NCBI RefSeq assembly: GCF_029691405.1
Contig: NZ_CP121467.1
Coordinates: 1,488,001 to 1,552,000 of the forward strand
Origin: Streptococcus sp. D7B5
GTDB taxonomy: Bacteria; Bacillota; Bacilli; Lactobacillales; Streptococcaceae
Length of the DNA: 64,000 nucleotides
Reading direction: 5' to 3'
This document shows, piece after piece, positions 49,041 to 58,513 of the stretch; position 1 is the stretch's first letter; each line of letters starts with the position of its first letter. The translations under genes and the position numbers were made by a program. The notes beneath the pieces were generated by a model. That model saw only the letters and a program-made list of their open reading frames with translations, did no database searches and was not told where the DNA came from.

Positions 49041-51128
49041 TTAGGAGTGATTTGGTAGCCAGCTGAGGGTGAAGGTCAGTTGCTCAGCTTTCAAGAGGTC
49101 TTGGTGTTGAATGCTAGATACAGGAGCCTTGTCCAATCGGCATTCTTTGACAAAGTTGAAATGGCTGTGGTTTTGCTCGGCATGGATATCCAGCCATTTA
49201 TTTTCCTTGGCTAGGTAGATACGGAGGTGGTCAAAGAGAGGAATTCCGAGATCGTAACTTGGCTTGCCCGGACAGATCGGGTAGAATCCAAGAGCTGACC
49301 AGATGTACCAAGCAGAGAGACTGCCATTGTCCTCATCGCCAGGATAGGCTTCCCAGCTGGGGTGAAAGGCTTTCTGACGCAAGGTTTTGATGAGTAGAGC
49401 AGTGTAGTCAGGGTAGTCGCTGTAGCGGAAGAGATAAGGGATGTGGAAGCTCGGTTGGTTGGAAATGGCGATTTGCCCAAAAGGAGCGGTAGCCATCTCG
49501 CTCATCTCGTGAATCTCGTAACCATAGCCGGTGGTTTCAAAGAGAGGAGCGTCCTGACAGGCTTTCAAAAGATAGTGGCTGAAGGCTTCTTTTCCACCCA
49601 TGAGTTGACGCAAACCTGGGATGTCGTGGAGAACGCCTAAAGTCGCTTGAATGGCAGAGCATTCGGCGTAGTCGCGTCCCCAACTATAGGGAGAGAAGTC
49701 AGGGCGGAAGTTTCCTTGACTATCTCGCGCTCGCATGTAACCTGTTTCAGCATCAAATAGATGACGGTAATTTTGAGACGCAGTTCTATATGTTTCCGCG
49801 ATGTCATTCTGACCAAGCTTTTCGGCACAGCTGGCGATACAAAAATCGCTATAGGCGTAGTCAAGGGTGTGACTGACACTTTCGTGGTGGTCGGTAGAGA
49901 GGTAGCCCAGTTCTTGGTATTGGGCTAGTCCGTGGCGGCCATTGATGCCGAGAGGGTCGGACTTAGTGGCTGTTTCAAGCATGGCTTGAAGGAGTTCTTT
50001 TTCTAGGTCGGGGGCCATGTCCTTGCAGGCGCTGTCTGCGATAATGCCATCTAGCAGGGTACCAGGCATCATGCCACGTTCATCTGGAGCCAACCATTTT
50101 GGAAGGAACCCAGTATCGCGGTAGCTATTGAGGAAACCTTCTAAAAAGAGGTGATAGTGTTCCGGTATGACAAGGGCAAAGAGGGGGAAGGTGGTGCGGA
50201 AGGTATCCCAGAAGCCATTATTGCTAAAGAGGATACCGGGCTTGACAGTACCAGTAGTCAGGTCCATATGGATGGTTTGCCCTGACTCGTTCACTTCATA
50301 AAAAGTCTGTGGGAAGAGGAAGAGTCTGTAGAGGCAGTGATCAAAGAAGGTCCGGTCAGCCTCTCCTGTCTCTAGTATGTCAAAACGATGGAGGAGATTT
50401 TCCCAGTCTGCTTGGGCACTTGCTTTACAGCTATCAAAGTCCTTTTGAGGTAGATTAAGCAGAGCTTGAGAAGGCGAGATGAAAGAAGTTGCTAGCTGGA
50501 TGTCAGCATGACTGCTTGCTAAGTCAATTCGCCAGTCTCCGCTTTCTTGGTTGACAGCAAGAATATCCGTATTTATTTGTAGGGCGGTGAAGAGTATCAG
50601 TGGATTTTTATTGGTCTCTGTTTTGCCTTCTTGTCTGAGGGCTAGAGTCTGCTTATCTACCTGCTCAATTGTTAAATCATCTGCAGCGTGAAGGTAGAGG
50701 GAGAGGGATTTGCCTTGCTTTTGCTCCAAACGAATAGAAGCGCCATAGCAAGTCGGTGTAAGCTGGGTTTCAATCTGATAGCGCAGGGAGAAAATCTTCA
50801 GATAATGAGGTTGGAAGGAAGCTTTATCCCTATCATAGGAGGATTGACGGTGAAAGAGGTTATCTCCCCCAAGCTGGCCGGTGACAGGTGTCAGAAGGAG
50901 CCAAGAGTAGTCGCCAATCCAAGGGCTGGGCTGGTGGGTCAATCGAATCCCCTGAAAGATGGGCAGATGCGGATCGAAGAACCAAGCTCCCTCCTGGTCG
51001 CTGGTCTGAGGCACAAAATAATTCATCCCAAAAGGAACGCCTGTGTAGGGCAGGGTATTTCCTCGAGAAAAGGCATGCTTGCTAGCAGTCCCAAAGCGGG
51101 TATCGATGGTTTCAAGTAGTGGTTTCAT
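49041..51128 (-). CDS. GH92 alpha-1,2-mannosidase-like, intracellular
   Basis: A 695-residue GH92 enzyme without signal peptide. The N-terminal beta-sandwich begins with LETIDTRFGTASKHAFSRGN and TLPYTGVPFGMNYFVP. The (alpha/alpha)6 domain has LFSNNGFWDTFRTTFPL, GRDYAECSAIQATLG and PGDEDNGSLSAWYIWSALGFYP. These are calcium-dependent inverting exo-alpha-mannosidases, with the acidic residues in the DNGSLSAW region important. It trims terminal alpha-1,2-mannose of high-mannose glycans. It is the only cluster gene on the minus strand, with its own extended -10 promoter. From memory the equivalent of SP_2145. Confidence 0.92.
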   Translation of the reverse strand: MKPLLETIDTRFGTASKHAFSRGNTLPYTGVPFGMNYFVPQTSDQEGAWFFDPHLPIFQGIRLTHQPSPWIGDYSWLLLTPVTGQLGGDNLFHRQSSYDRDKASFQPHYLKIFSLRYQIETQLTPTCYGASIRLEQKQGKSLSLYLHAADDLTIEQVDKQTLALRQEGKTETNKNPLILFTALQINTDILAVNQESGDWRIDLASSHADIQLATSFISPSQALLNLPQKDFDSCKASAQADWENLLHRFDILETGEADRTFFDHCLYRLFLFPQTFYEVNESGQTIHMDLTTGTVKPGILFSNNGFWDTFRTTFPLFALVIPEHYHLFLEGFLNSYRDTGFLPKWLAPDERGMMPGTLLDGIIADSACKDMAPDLEKELLQAMLETATKSDPLGINGRHGLAQYQELGYLSTDHHESVSHTLDYAYSDFCIASCAEKLGQNDIAETYRTASQNYRHLFDAETGYMRARDSQGNFRPDFSPYSWGRDYAECSAIQATLGVLHDIPGLRQLMGGKEAFSHYLLKACQDAPLFETTGYGYEIHEMSEMATAPFGQIAISNQPSFHIPYLFRYSDYPDYTALLIKTLRQKAFHPSWEAYPGDEDNGSLSAWYIWSALGFYPICPGKPSYDLGIPLFDHLRIYLAKENKWLDIHAEQNHSHFNFVKECRLDKAPVSSIQHQDLLKAEQLTFTLSWLPNHS

Positions 51129-51154
51129 AGTATTTCCTTTAGCTGTTTTTCTAC

Positions 51155-51163
51155 ATTATATCA
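51155..51163 (-). promoter_or_regulatory. Extended -10 of GH92 gene
   Basis: On the minus strand TGATATAAT (51163-51155) is a perfect extended -10, ~27 bp before the GH92 ATG. Confidence 0.72.
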
Positions 51164-51257
51164 GAAAAATGAGGTCTTTAGAAAAGGAGTTTCAAAGATA
51201 ACTATTTTGTAGAAAAATGACTATCATTTGTGTATGTATTTTCTGTCTCAAAAACTA

Positions 51258-51263
51258 TATACT
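51258..51263 (+). promoter_or_regulatory. -10 of GH125-GH38 genes
   Basis: TATACT at 51258-51263, 35 bp before the GH125 ATG; the -35 (TGTATT at 51235-51240) is weak. Confidence 0.5.
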
Positions 51264-51298
51264 GAACATGAAACTTGTTTGAAAGAGGAAACTGCACG

Positions 51299-52579
51299 AT
51301 GATTTATTCGAAAGAAATTGTTAGAGAATGGCTGGATGAAGTAGCAGAGCGGGCTAAGGACCATCCGGAGTGGGTGGATGTCTTTGAGCGTTGCTATACA
51401 GACACCTTGGACAATACGGTTGAGATCCTAGAAGATGGTTCAACCTTTGTACTCACAGGAGATATTCCTGCCATGTGGCTTCGGGATTCGACTGCCCAAC
51501 TCAGACCCTACCTTCATGTGGCTAAAAGAGATCCTCTCTTACGTCAGACCATTGCAGGTTTGGTCAAGCGTCAAATGACCCTAGTACTCAAAGATCCGTA
51601 TGCCAACTCCTTTAACATTGAGGAAAACTGGAAGGGCCACCACGAGACCGACCATACAGACCTTAATGGTTGGATTTGGGAGCGCAAGTATGAGGTGGAC
51701 TCGCTTTGCTATCCTTTGCAGCTGGCTTATCTCCTATGGAAAGAGACTGGCGAAACCAGCCAGTTTGATGAAACTTTTGTCACAGCAACTAAGGAAATCC
51801 TTCACCTATGGACAGTGGAGCAAGACCACAAGAATTCTCCTTATCGTTTTGTCCGTGATACGGACCGCAAGGAAGACACCTTGGTAAATGATGGCTTTGG
51901 ACCTGACTTTGCGGTGACAGGTATGACTTGGTCAGCCTTTCGACCGAGTGATGATTGCTGTCAGTATAGCTATTTGATTCCATCCAATATGTTTGCAGTC
52001 GTTGTCTTGGGTTATGTCCAAGAAATCTTTGCAGAACTAGATCTAGCTGATAGCCAAAACATCATCGCAGACGCTAAACGTCTGCAAGCAGAGATTCAAG
52101 AAGGAATCGAAAACTACGCTTATACCTCCAACAGCAAGGGTGAAAAGATTTACGCCTTTGAAGTGGATGGTCTAGGAAATGCTAGCATCATGGATGATCC
52201 AAACGTACCAAGTTTGTTGGCTGCGCCTTATCTGGGTTATTGCGACATTGAAGACGAAGTGTATCAAGCCACTCGTCGCACCATTCTCAGCCCTGAAAAT
52301 CCCTACTTCTATGAAGGAGAGTACGCAAGTGGACTCGGAAGTTCCCATACCTTCTATCGCTATATCTGGCCCATTGCCCTATCTATCCAAGGTTTGACAA
52401 CAAGAGATAAGGCAGAGAAGAAATTCTTACTCGATCAGCTGGTTGCCTGCGATGGTGGCACAGGTGTCATGCATGAAAGCTTCCACGTGGACGACCCAAC
52501 GCTTTACTCACGTGAATGGTTTTCTTGGGCCAACATGATGTTCTGTGAATTAGTCTTGGATTACCTGGATATTCGTTAA
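51299..52579 (+). CDS. GH125 exo-alpha-1,6-mannosidase
   Basis: A 426-residue (alpha/alpha)6 enzyme without signal peptide. It has FVLTGDIPAMWLRDSTAQLRPY near the N-terminus, GFGPDFAVTGMTWSAFRPSDDCCQYSYLIPSNMFA in the middle and YASGLGSSHTFYRYIWP toward the end. The family (founding members include a pneumococcal protein of this length) hydrolyses non-reducing alpha-1,6-mannosides with inversion. A longer frame to 51275 exists, but ATG 51299 gives the family length and follows AAAGAGGAAA. It is followed by GH38. Confidence 0.94.
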   Translation: MIYSKEIVREWLDEVAERAKDHPEWVDVFERCYTDTLDNTVEILEDGSTFVLTGDIPAMWLRDSTAQLRPYLHVAKRDPLLRQTIAGLVKRQMTLVLKDPYANSFNIEENWKGHHETDHTDLNGWIWERKYEVDSLCYPLQLAYLLWKETGETSQFDETFVTATKEILHLWTVEQDHKNSPYRFVRDTDRKEDTLVNDGFGPDFAVTGMTWSAFRPSDDCCQYSYLIPSNMFAVVVLGYVQEIFAELDLADSQNIIADAKRLQAEIQEGIENYAYTSNSKGEKIYAFEVDGLGNASIMDDPNVPSLLAAPYLGYCDIEDEVYQATRRTILSPENPYFYEGEYASGLGSSHTFYRYIWPIALSIQGLTTRDKAEKKFLLDQLVACDGGTGVMHESFHVDDPTLYSREWFSWANMMFCELVLDYLDIR

Positions 52580-52668
52580 GGAGCGCGCTTTAGTTTCACC
52601 GATTCGTGTCAGAATCACACCTTTACATTTAAAACGTTAAAATTTAAATTTAGAATGAGGTTTAACTC

Positions 52669-55314
52669 ATGGAAAATGTTGTTGTACATATTATCTCACA
52701 TAGTCACTGGGATCGTGAGTGGTACTTGCCTTTTGAAAGCCACCGGATGCAGTTGGTGGAATTATTTGATAATCTTTTTGACCTTTTTGAAAATGACCCT
52801 GAGTTCAAGAGTTTCCACTTGGATGGCCAAACCATTGTCCTTGATGACTATTTGGAAATTCGCCCTGAAAATCGCGACAAAGTCCAAGGTTACATCGACC
52901 AAGGCAAACTCAAAATTGGTCCTTTTTACATCTTGCAGGATGACTACTTGATTTCCAGTGAAGCCAACGTCCGCAATACCTTGATTGGTCAAGCAGAATG
53001 TGCAAAATGGGGCAAATCTACTCAGATTGGTTACTTCCCAGATACCTTTGGAAATATGGGACAAGCTCCCCAAATCCTTCAAAAATCAGGCATTCACGTG
53101 GCAGCCTTTGGCCGTGGTGTCAAGCCGATTGGATTTGACAACCAAGTCCTCGAAGATGAGCAGTTTACTTCCCAGTTTTCAGAAATGTACTGGCAGGGTG
53201 CAGACGGAAGTCGTGTCCTCGGAATCCTCTTTGCTAACTGGTACAGTAATGGAAATGAAATTCCAGTGGATAAAGACGAGGCATTGGCTTTCTGGAAACA
53301 AAAATTGGCAGATGTGCGTGACTACGCTTCGACCAACCAATGGTTGATGATGAACGGATGTGACCACCAGCCTGTACAGAGAAATCTGAGTGAAGCCATT
53401 CGTGTAGCAAATGAACTCTTCCCAGATGTGACTTTTGTGCATAGTTCCTTTGATGACTATGTCCATGCAGTAGAAAGTGCTCTACCGGAGCAACTATCTA
53501 CCGTTACGGGTGAGTTGACAAGTCAGGAAACAGATGGTTGGTACACGCTTGCCAATACTTCTTCATCACGCATTTACCTCAAACAAGCCTTCCAAGAAAA
53601 TAGCAACCTCCTAGAACAAGTTGTGGAGCCATTGACTGTCATCACTGGTGGGCACAACCATAAGGACCAGTTGACCTATGCTTGGAAAGTCCTTCTACAA
53701 AATGCGCCACATGACAGTATCTGTGGCTGTAGCGTGGACGAGGTTCACCGTGAGATGGAAACACGTTTTGCCAAGGTCAGCCAAGTCGGAAACTTTGTGA
53801 AAACTAACCTTCTCAACGAGTGGAAGGGTAAAATCGCAACCCATGAAGCCCAAAGCGACCATCTCTTTACGGTTATCAATACAGGCTTGCATGATAAGGT
53901 TGATACGGTCAGCACAGTGATTGATGTGGCGACTTGTGATTTCAAAGAATTGCACCCAACAGAAGGCTATAAGAAGATGGCAGCCTTGACCTTGCCAAGC
54001 TACCGTGTTGAAGACTTGGAAGGACATGCTGTAGAAGCGAAAATCGAAGATTTGGGAGCTAATTTTGAGTATGATTTACCAAAAGACAAGTTCCGTCAGG
54101 CTCGTATTGCTCGACAAGTGCGCGTGACAGTCCCTGTTCATCTAGCACCTCTCTCTTGGACAACCTTCCAATTGCTTGAAGGAGAACAAGAACACCGTGA
54201 CGGTATTTACCAAAATGGAGTGATTGATACGCCATTTGTAACGGTCAGTGTGGATGAAAACATCACGGTCTACGACAAGACAACTCATGAAGCTTATGAA
54301 GATGTTATTCGCTTTGAAGACCGTGGTGACATTGGAAATGAGTACATCTACTTCCAACCAAAAGGAACAGAGCCTATCTACGCAGAACTCAAAGGCTATG
54401 AGGTCTTGGAAAATACAGCACGTTTTGCCAAGATTTTGCTCAAGCATGAATTGACAATTCCAGTAAGTGCAGACGAAAAACTGGATGCGGAACAAAGAGG
54501 CATCATCGAGTTTATGACGCGTGAAGCTGGGCGCTCAGAAGAATTGACAAGCGTTCTTCTTGAAACAGAGATGACCGTCTTTGTTGACAATCCACAAATT
54601 CGTTTCAAGACTCGCTTTACTAACACAGCCAAGGACCACCGTATCCGTCTCTTGGTCAAGACTCATAACACACGTCCAAGCAATGACTCTGAAAGCATCT
54701 ATGAGGTGGTGACACGACCAAATAAACCAGCTGCTTCTTGGGAAAATCCTGAAAATCCTCAACACCAACAAGCCTTTGTCAGTCTGTATGATGATGAAAA
54801 AGGGGTGACAGTGGCTAATAAAGGATTGCACGAGTATGAAATCCTTGGAGACGACACCATTGCAGTGACCATTTTGCGTGCATCAGGTGAGTTAGGTGAC
54901 TGGGGTTACTTCCCAACACCAGAAGCTCAGTGCTTGCGTGAGTTTGAAGTTGAGTTTACACTTGAATGCCACCAAGCAGGGGAACGTTTCTCAGCTTTCC
55001 GTCGTGCCAAAGCCTTCCAAACACCATTCACTAGTCTTCAGGTTGCTAAACAAGAAGGAAGTGTTGCTGCGACTGGTAGCCTCTTGAGTCATGCGGCACT
55101 CAGCTTGCCACAAGTCTGCCCGACAGCCTTTAAGGTAGCTGAAAATGAAGAAGGATATGTACTTCGTTACTACAATATGAGCCAAGAAAATGTGCGCATA
55201 TCTGAACACCAACAAACCATTTTGGACTTGCTTGAACGACCATATCCCGTTCATTCAGGACTATTAGCGCCACAAGAGATTCGCACAGAATTGATCAAAA
55301 AAGAAGACATTTAA
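52669..55314 (+). CDS. GH38 alpha-mannosidase
   Basis: An 881-residue intracellular retaining mannosidase. The N-terminal catalytic domain has HIISHSHWDREWYLPFESHR with zinc ligands (HSHWDREW), the nucleophile Asp in YFPDTFGNMGQAPQIL and GHNHKDQLTYAWKVLLQNAPHDSICGCSVDEVH. Beta-rich C-terminal domains complete it. Pneumococcal and streptococcal GH38 prefer alpha-1,3-mannose. It is 89 nt downstream of GH125 and likely co-transcribed. A hairpin lies between it and the ROK gene. Confidence 0.95.
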   Translation: MENVVVHIISHSHWDREWYLPFESHRMQLVELFDNLFDLFENDPEFKSFHLDGQTIVLDDYLEIRPENRDKVQGYIDQGKLKIGPFYILQDDYLISSEANVRNTLIGQAECAKWGKSTQIGYFPDTFGNMGQAPQILQKSGIHVAAFGRGVKPIGFDNQVLEDEQFTSQFSEMYWQGADGSRVLGILFANWYSNGNEIPVDKDEALAFWKQKLADVRDYASTNQWLMMNGCDHQPVQRNLSEAIRVANELFPDVTFVHSSFDDYVHAVESALPEQLSTVTGELTSQETDGWYTLANTSSSRIYLKQAFQENSNLLEQVVEPLTVITGGHNHKDQLTYAWKVLLQNAPHDSICGCSVDEVHREMETRFAKVSQVGNFVKTNLLNEWKGKIATHEAQSDHLFTVINTGLHDKVDTVSTVIDVATCDFKELHPTEGYKKMAALTLPSYRVEDLEGHAVEAKIEDLGANFEYDLPKDKFRQARIARQVRVTVPVHLAPLSWTTFQLLEGEQEHRDGIYQNGVIDTPFVTVSVDENITVYDKTTHEAYEDVIRFEDRGDIGNEYIYFQPKGTEPIYAELKGYEVLENTARFAKILLKHELTIPVSADEKLDAEQRGIIEFMTREAGRSEELTSVLLETEMTVFVDNPQIRFKTRFTNTAKDHRIRLLVKTHNTRPSNDSESIYEVVTRPNKPAASWENPENPQHQQAFVSLYDDEKGVTVANKGLHEYEILGDDTIAVTILRASGELGDWGYFPTPEAQCLREFEVEFTLECHQAGERFSAFRRAKAFQTPFTSLQVAKQEGSVAATGSLLSHAALSLPQVCPTAFKVAENEEGYVLRYYNMSQENVRISEHQQTILDLLERPYPVHSGLLAPQEIRTELIKKEDI

Positions 55315-55352
55315 CAGTTTTAAAGTGTTTGATAACTAATAATAAGAGATAG

Positions 55353-55400
55353 AAAGGAGGGGCGAAAGAGTAAGGATTGACTACTGATTCGCCCCTTTTT
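55353..55400 (+). terminator. Long-loop hairpin / attenuator between GH38 and ROK genes
   Basis: AGGGGCGAA (55358-55366) and TTCGCCCCT (55388-55396) form a 9-bp stem with a 21-nt loop, followed by TTTT and ATGGG. The 5' arm overlaps a strong AAAGGAGG Shine-Dalgarno-like sequence. It could limit read-through into the ROK-GH20 pair. Confidence 0.7.
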
Positions 55401-55412
55401 ATGGGAAGAACA

Positions 55413-56282
55413 ATGACCATTGCAACCATTGATATCGGAGGGACTGGGATTAAGTTTGCCAGTCTGACTCCTGATGGAAAAATACTAGATAAGACAAGTA
55501 CTCCGACGCCAGAAAACTTGGAGGATTTACTGACTTGGCTAGACCAACGTCTGTCGGAGAAAGATTATAAGGGCATTGCCATGAGCGTTCCAGGCGCGGT
55601 CAATCAAGAAACAGGTGTGATTGAGGGAATCAGTGCCGTACCTTACATCCATGGCTTTTCTTGGTATGAAGCTCTTGCTCATCATCAACTCCCTGTCCAT
55701 CTAGAAAATGATGCCAACTGTGTTGGACTTAGTGAACTGCTGGCTCATCCAGAGATTGAAAATGCAGCCTGTGTCGTGATTGGGACAGGAATTGGCGGAG
55801 CTATGATTATCAATGGCAAACTTCACCGTGGTCGCCACGGCTTAGGTGGTGAGTTTGGCTATATGACAACCATTGAACCAGCTGAAAAACTCAACAACTG
55901 GTCGCTACTAGCCTCTACAGGAAACATGGTTCGTTACGTAATTGAAAAATCTGGTCAGACTGACTGGGATGGTCGCAAGATTTACCAAGAAGCTGCAGCT
56001 GGCAATGCTCTTTGTCAAGAAGCTATTTTGCGCATGAACCGTAATCTGGCGCAAGGCTTGCTCAATATTCAGTATCTCATCGACCCAGATGTCATTAGTC
56101 TGGGAGGCTCCATCAGTCAGAATCCAGACTTTATCCAAGGTGTCAAAAAAGCTGTCGATGAATTTGTCGAAACCTACGAAGAATACACGGTCGCACCAGT
56201 TATCCAGACCTGCACCTATCACGCAGACGCCAATCTCTACGGTGCCCTTGTCAACTGGCTACAGGAGGAAAATCAGTGGTAA
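55413..56282 (+). CDS. ROK-family sugar kinase
   Basis: A 289-residue ROK protein without the N-terminal HTH of ROK repressors, so a kinase is likely. The phosphate loop is [17 protein letters not shown], the catalytic Asp is in [15 protein letters not shown], and [28 protein letters not shown] follows; the usual zinc CxCGxxGC motif is missing. The substrate is probably a hexose or aminosugar released by the neighbouring glycosidases. Upstream in-frame starts exist at 55377 (TTG) and 55401 (ATG); the conserved start at 55413 was chosen, though its Shine-Dalgarno is poor. It overlaps the GH20 gene by 7 nt. Confidence 0.88.
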   Translation: MTIATIDIGGTGIKFASLTPDGKILDKTSTPTPENLEDLLTWLDQRLSEKDYKGIAMSVPGAVNQETGVIEGISAVPYIHGFSWYEALAHHQLPVHLENDANCVGLSELLAHPEIENAACVVIGTGIGGAMIINGKLHRGRHGLGGEFGYMTTIEPAEKLNNWSLLASTGNMVRYVIEKSGQTDWDGRKIYQEAAAGNALCQEAILRMNRNLAQGLLNIQYLIDPDVISLGGSISQNPDFIQGVKKAVDEFVETYEEYTVAPVIQTCTYHADANLYGALVNWLQEENQW

Positions 56283-58156
56283 GATTTACAGGACTTAGTC
56301 CCAAACAAACTCAGGCAATCGACTTGCTGACAAAGCATATCTCTTTACCAGATGTGGAAATTGCAGTCGCTCAGTCTGATCAGGCCTCTATCTCTATCAA
56401 GGGTGAAAGTGGACACTATCAACTAACCTATCGCAAACCTCACCAACTATACCGCGCCTTGTCCTTATTGGCAACAGCTCTAGTAGAAGGGGATAAGGTA
56501 GAGATTGAAGAAGAAGCTGCTTACGAAGAGTTGGCCTACATGGCAGACTGTTCACGAAATGCAGTGCTCAATGTCGCTTCTGCCAAACAGATGATTGAGG
56601 TCTTGGCTCTCATGGGCTACTCAACATTTGAGCTTTACATGGAAGACACCTACCAGATTGAGGGACAGCCTTACTTTGGCTATTTCCGTGGTGCCTACTC
56701 GGCTGAGGAGTTGCAGGAAATCGAAGCCTACGCTCAGCAGTTTGACATGACCTTTGTGCCTTGCATCCAGACCTTGGCCCACTTGTCAGCCTTTGTCAAA
56801 TGGGGTGTTAAGGAAGTGCAAGAACTCCGTGATGTGGAGGACATTCTCCTTATCGGCGAAGAAAAGGTTTATGACCTGATTGATGGCATGTTTGCCACTC
56901 TATCTAAACTGCAGACTCGCAAGGTCAATATCGGGATGGACGAAGCCCATTTGGTTGGTTTGGGGCGCTACCTCATTTTGAACGGTGTTGTGGACCGTAG
57001 TCTCCTTATGTGCCAACACTTGGAGCGCGTACTGGATATTGCAGACAAGTATGGTTTCCACTGCCAGATGTGGAGCGATATGTTCTTTAAACTCATGTCA
57101 GCAGATGGCCAGTACGACCGTGATGTGGAGATTCCTGAGGAAACTCGTGTCTACCTCGACCGACTTAAAGATCGTGTAACCTTGGTTTACTGGGATTATT
57201 ATCAGGACAGCGAGGAAAAATACAACCGCAATTTCCGCAATCACCACAAGATTAGCCAAGATATTGCCTTTGCAGGTGGTGCTTGGAAGTGGATCGGTTT
57301 CACACCCAACAACCATTTCAGCCGTCTTATTGCTCTTGAAGCCAACAAAGCCTGTCGTGCTAACGACATCAAAGAAGTCATTGTAACGGGTTGGGGGGAC
57401 AATGGTGGGGAAACTGCCCAGTTTTCTATTCTACCAAGTCTGCAAATCTGGGCAGAACTCAGCTACCGCAATGACCTAGACCGTTTGTCTGCACACTTCA
57501 AGACCAATACAGGTCTATCGGTTGAGGACTTTATACAGATTGACCTAGCTAATCTCTTGCCAGACCTACTAGGCAATCTCAGTGGCATCAATCCCAACCG
57601 CTATGTCTTTTATCAGGATATTCTCTGTCCGATTCTTGACAAACATATGACACCTGAACAGGACAAACCGCACTTTGCTCAGGCAGCTGCGACGCTTGCT
57701 GAAATCAAAGAAAAAGCAGGAAATTATGCTTATCTCTTTGAAACTCAGGCCCAGTTGAACCAGATTTTAAGCAGTAAAGTGGATGTGGGACGACGCATTC
57801 GTCAGGCCTACCAAGTAAACGATAAAGAAAGTCTGAGAGAAATCGCAAGCCAAGAATTACCAAAACTTAGAAGCGAGATTGAAAACTTCCATGCCCTCTT
57901 TAGCCACCAATGGTTGAAAGAAAACAAGGTCTTTGGTTTGGATACGGTTGATATCCGTATGGGCGGACTCTTGCAACGCATCAAGCGAGCAGAAAGCCGT
58001 ATCGAAGCCTATCTGTCTGATCAGATTGACCGCATCGACGAGCTAGAAGTTGAAATCCTACCATTTACTGACTTCTACGCAGACAAGGACTTCGCAGCCA
58101 CAACAGCCAACCAATGGCATACTATTGCGACAGCTTCAACGATTTATACGACTTAA
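56276..58156 (+). CDS. GH20 beta-N-acetylhexosaminidase, intracellular
   Basis: A 626-residue enzyme without signal peptide. A small N-terminal domain is followed by the GH20 TIM barrel (about 85-420) with [37 protein letters not shown] and the catalytic Asp-Glu pair in [31 protein letters not shown] lies later. It uses substrate-assisted catalysis to release terminal GlcNAc or GalNAc. It matches the pneumococcal GH20C type by length and context (SP_2141 from memory). The start is GTG 56276 after AGGAGGAAAA. A BOX repeat begins directly after its stop codon. Confidence 0.93.
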   Translation: MVRFTGLSPKQTQAIDLLTKHISLPDVEIAVAQSDQASISIKGESGHYQLTYRKPHQLYRALSLLATALVEGDKVEIEEEAAYEELAYMADCSRNAVLNVASAKQMIEVLALMGYSTFELYMEDTYQIEGQPYFGYFRGAYSAEELQEIEAYAQQFDMTFVPCIQTLAHLSAFVKWGVKEVQELRDVEDILLIGEEKVYDLIDGMFATLSKLQTRKVNIGMDEAHLVGLGRYLILNGVVDRSLLMCQHLERVLDIADKYGFHCQMWSDMFFKLMSADGQYDRDVEIPEETRVYLDRLKDRVTLVYWDYYQDSEEKYNRNFRNHHKISQDIAFAGGAWKWIGFTPNNHFSRLIALEANKACRANDIKEVIVTGWGDNGGETAQFSILPSLQIWAELSYRNDLDRLSAHFKTNTGLSVEDFIQIDLANLLPDLLGNLSGINPNRYVFYQDILCPILDKHMTPEQDKPHFAQAAATLAEIKEKAGNYAYLFETQAQLNQILSSKVDVGRRIRQAYQVNDKESLREIASQELPKLRSEIENFHALFSHQWLKENKVFGLDTVDIRMGGLLQRIKRAESRIEAYLSDQIDRIDELEVEILPFTDFYADKDFAATTANQWHTIATASTIYTT

Positions 58157-58306
58157 TACTCTTCGAAAATCTCTTAAAACCACGTCAGCTTCGCCTTGCC
58201 GTATAGATGTTACTGACTTCGTCAGTTTTATCTGCAACCTCAAAGCAGTGCTTTGAGCAGCTTGCGGCTAGCTTCCTAGTTTGCTCTTTGATTTTCATTG
58301 AGTATA
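58156..58306. repeat. BOX element (boxA-boxB-boxC)
   Basis: A ~150-bp pneumococcal-type BOX repeat. ATACTCTTCGAAAATCTC at one end and GATTTTCATTGAGTAT at the other are imperfect inverted termini. CGTCAGCTTCGCCTTGCCGTA is close to the complement of the BOX-A PCR primer. The middle has ACTGACTTCGTCAGT and CTCAAAGCAGTGCTTTGAG palindromes. BOX elements form stable stem-loops and are thought to be passively mobilised. It starts at the stop codon of the GH20 gene. Confidence 0.93.
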
Positions 58307-58370
58307 AAAACAAGAACAGTGTCCTTTGTTCAGAGTGTTTCTCGTGAAACCTATTTCTTATAAAAAACTT

Positions 58371-58400
58371 CTCCACAAAAAATAATTTGTGGAGTTTTTT
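58371..58400 (+). terminator. Terminator upstream of ngt-like operon
   Basis: CTCCACAAA (58371-58379) pairs with TTTGTGGAG (58386-58394), followed by TTTTTT. It separates glycosidase and transporter transcripts. Confidence 0.92.
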
Positions 58401-58414
58401 CTATAATTAGTAGT

Positions 58415-58463
58415 TTAACCTAGCCTTCAAATAGGAGTATACTAATAATGTAATCGTTATCAA
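58415..58463 (+). promoter_or_regulatory. Transporter promoter with full-consensus cre site
   Basis: TTAACC (58415-58420), 17 bp, TATACT (58438-58443). ATGTAATCGTTATCAA (58448-58463) matches the CcpA consensus WTGNAANCGNWNNCWW at every position and lies just downstream of the -10, where CcpA would block transcription when preferred sugars are present. Confidence 0.85.
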
Positions 58464-58513
58464 ACCTAAAAATTCGATGAAATCAGTTTTTAGGAATAAA
58501 AAGGGAGGAAATT

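Larger units (their letters stand above)
58307..58513. other. Intergenic remainder between BOX and transporter operon
   Basis: This holds a terminator (58371-58400), a promoter and a cre site (58415-58463). No coding frame is seen. Confidence 0.7.

Noticed and set aside
52580..52668. AAAACGTTAAAA motif before GH38 as a cre site
   Set aside because: It lacks the conserved G and C positions of the CcpA consensus.
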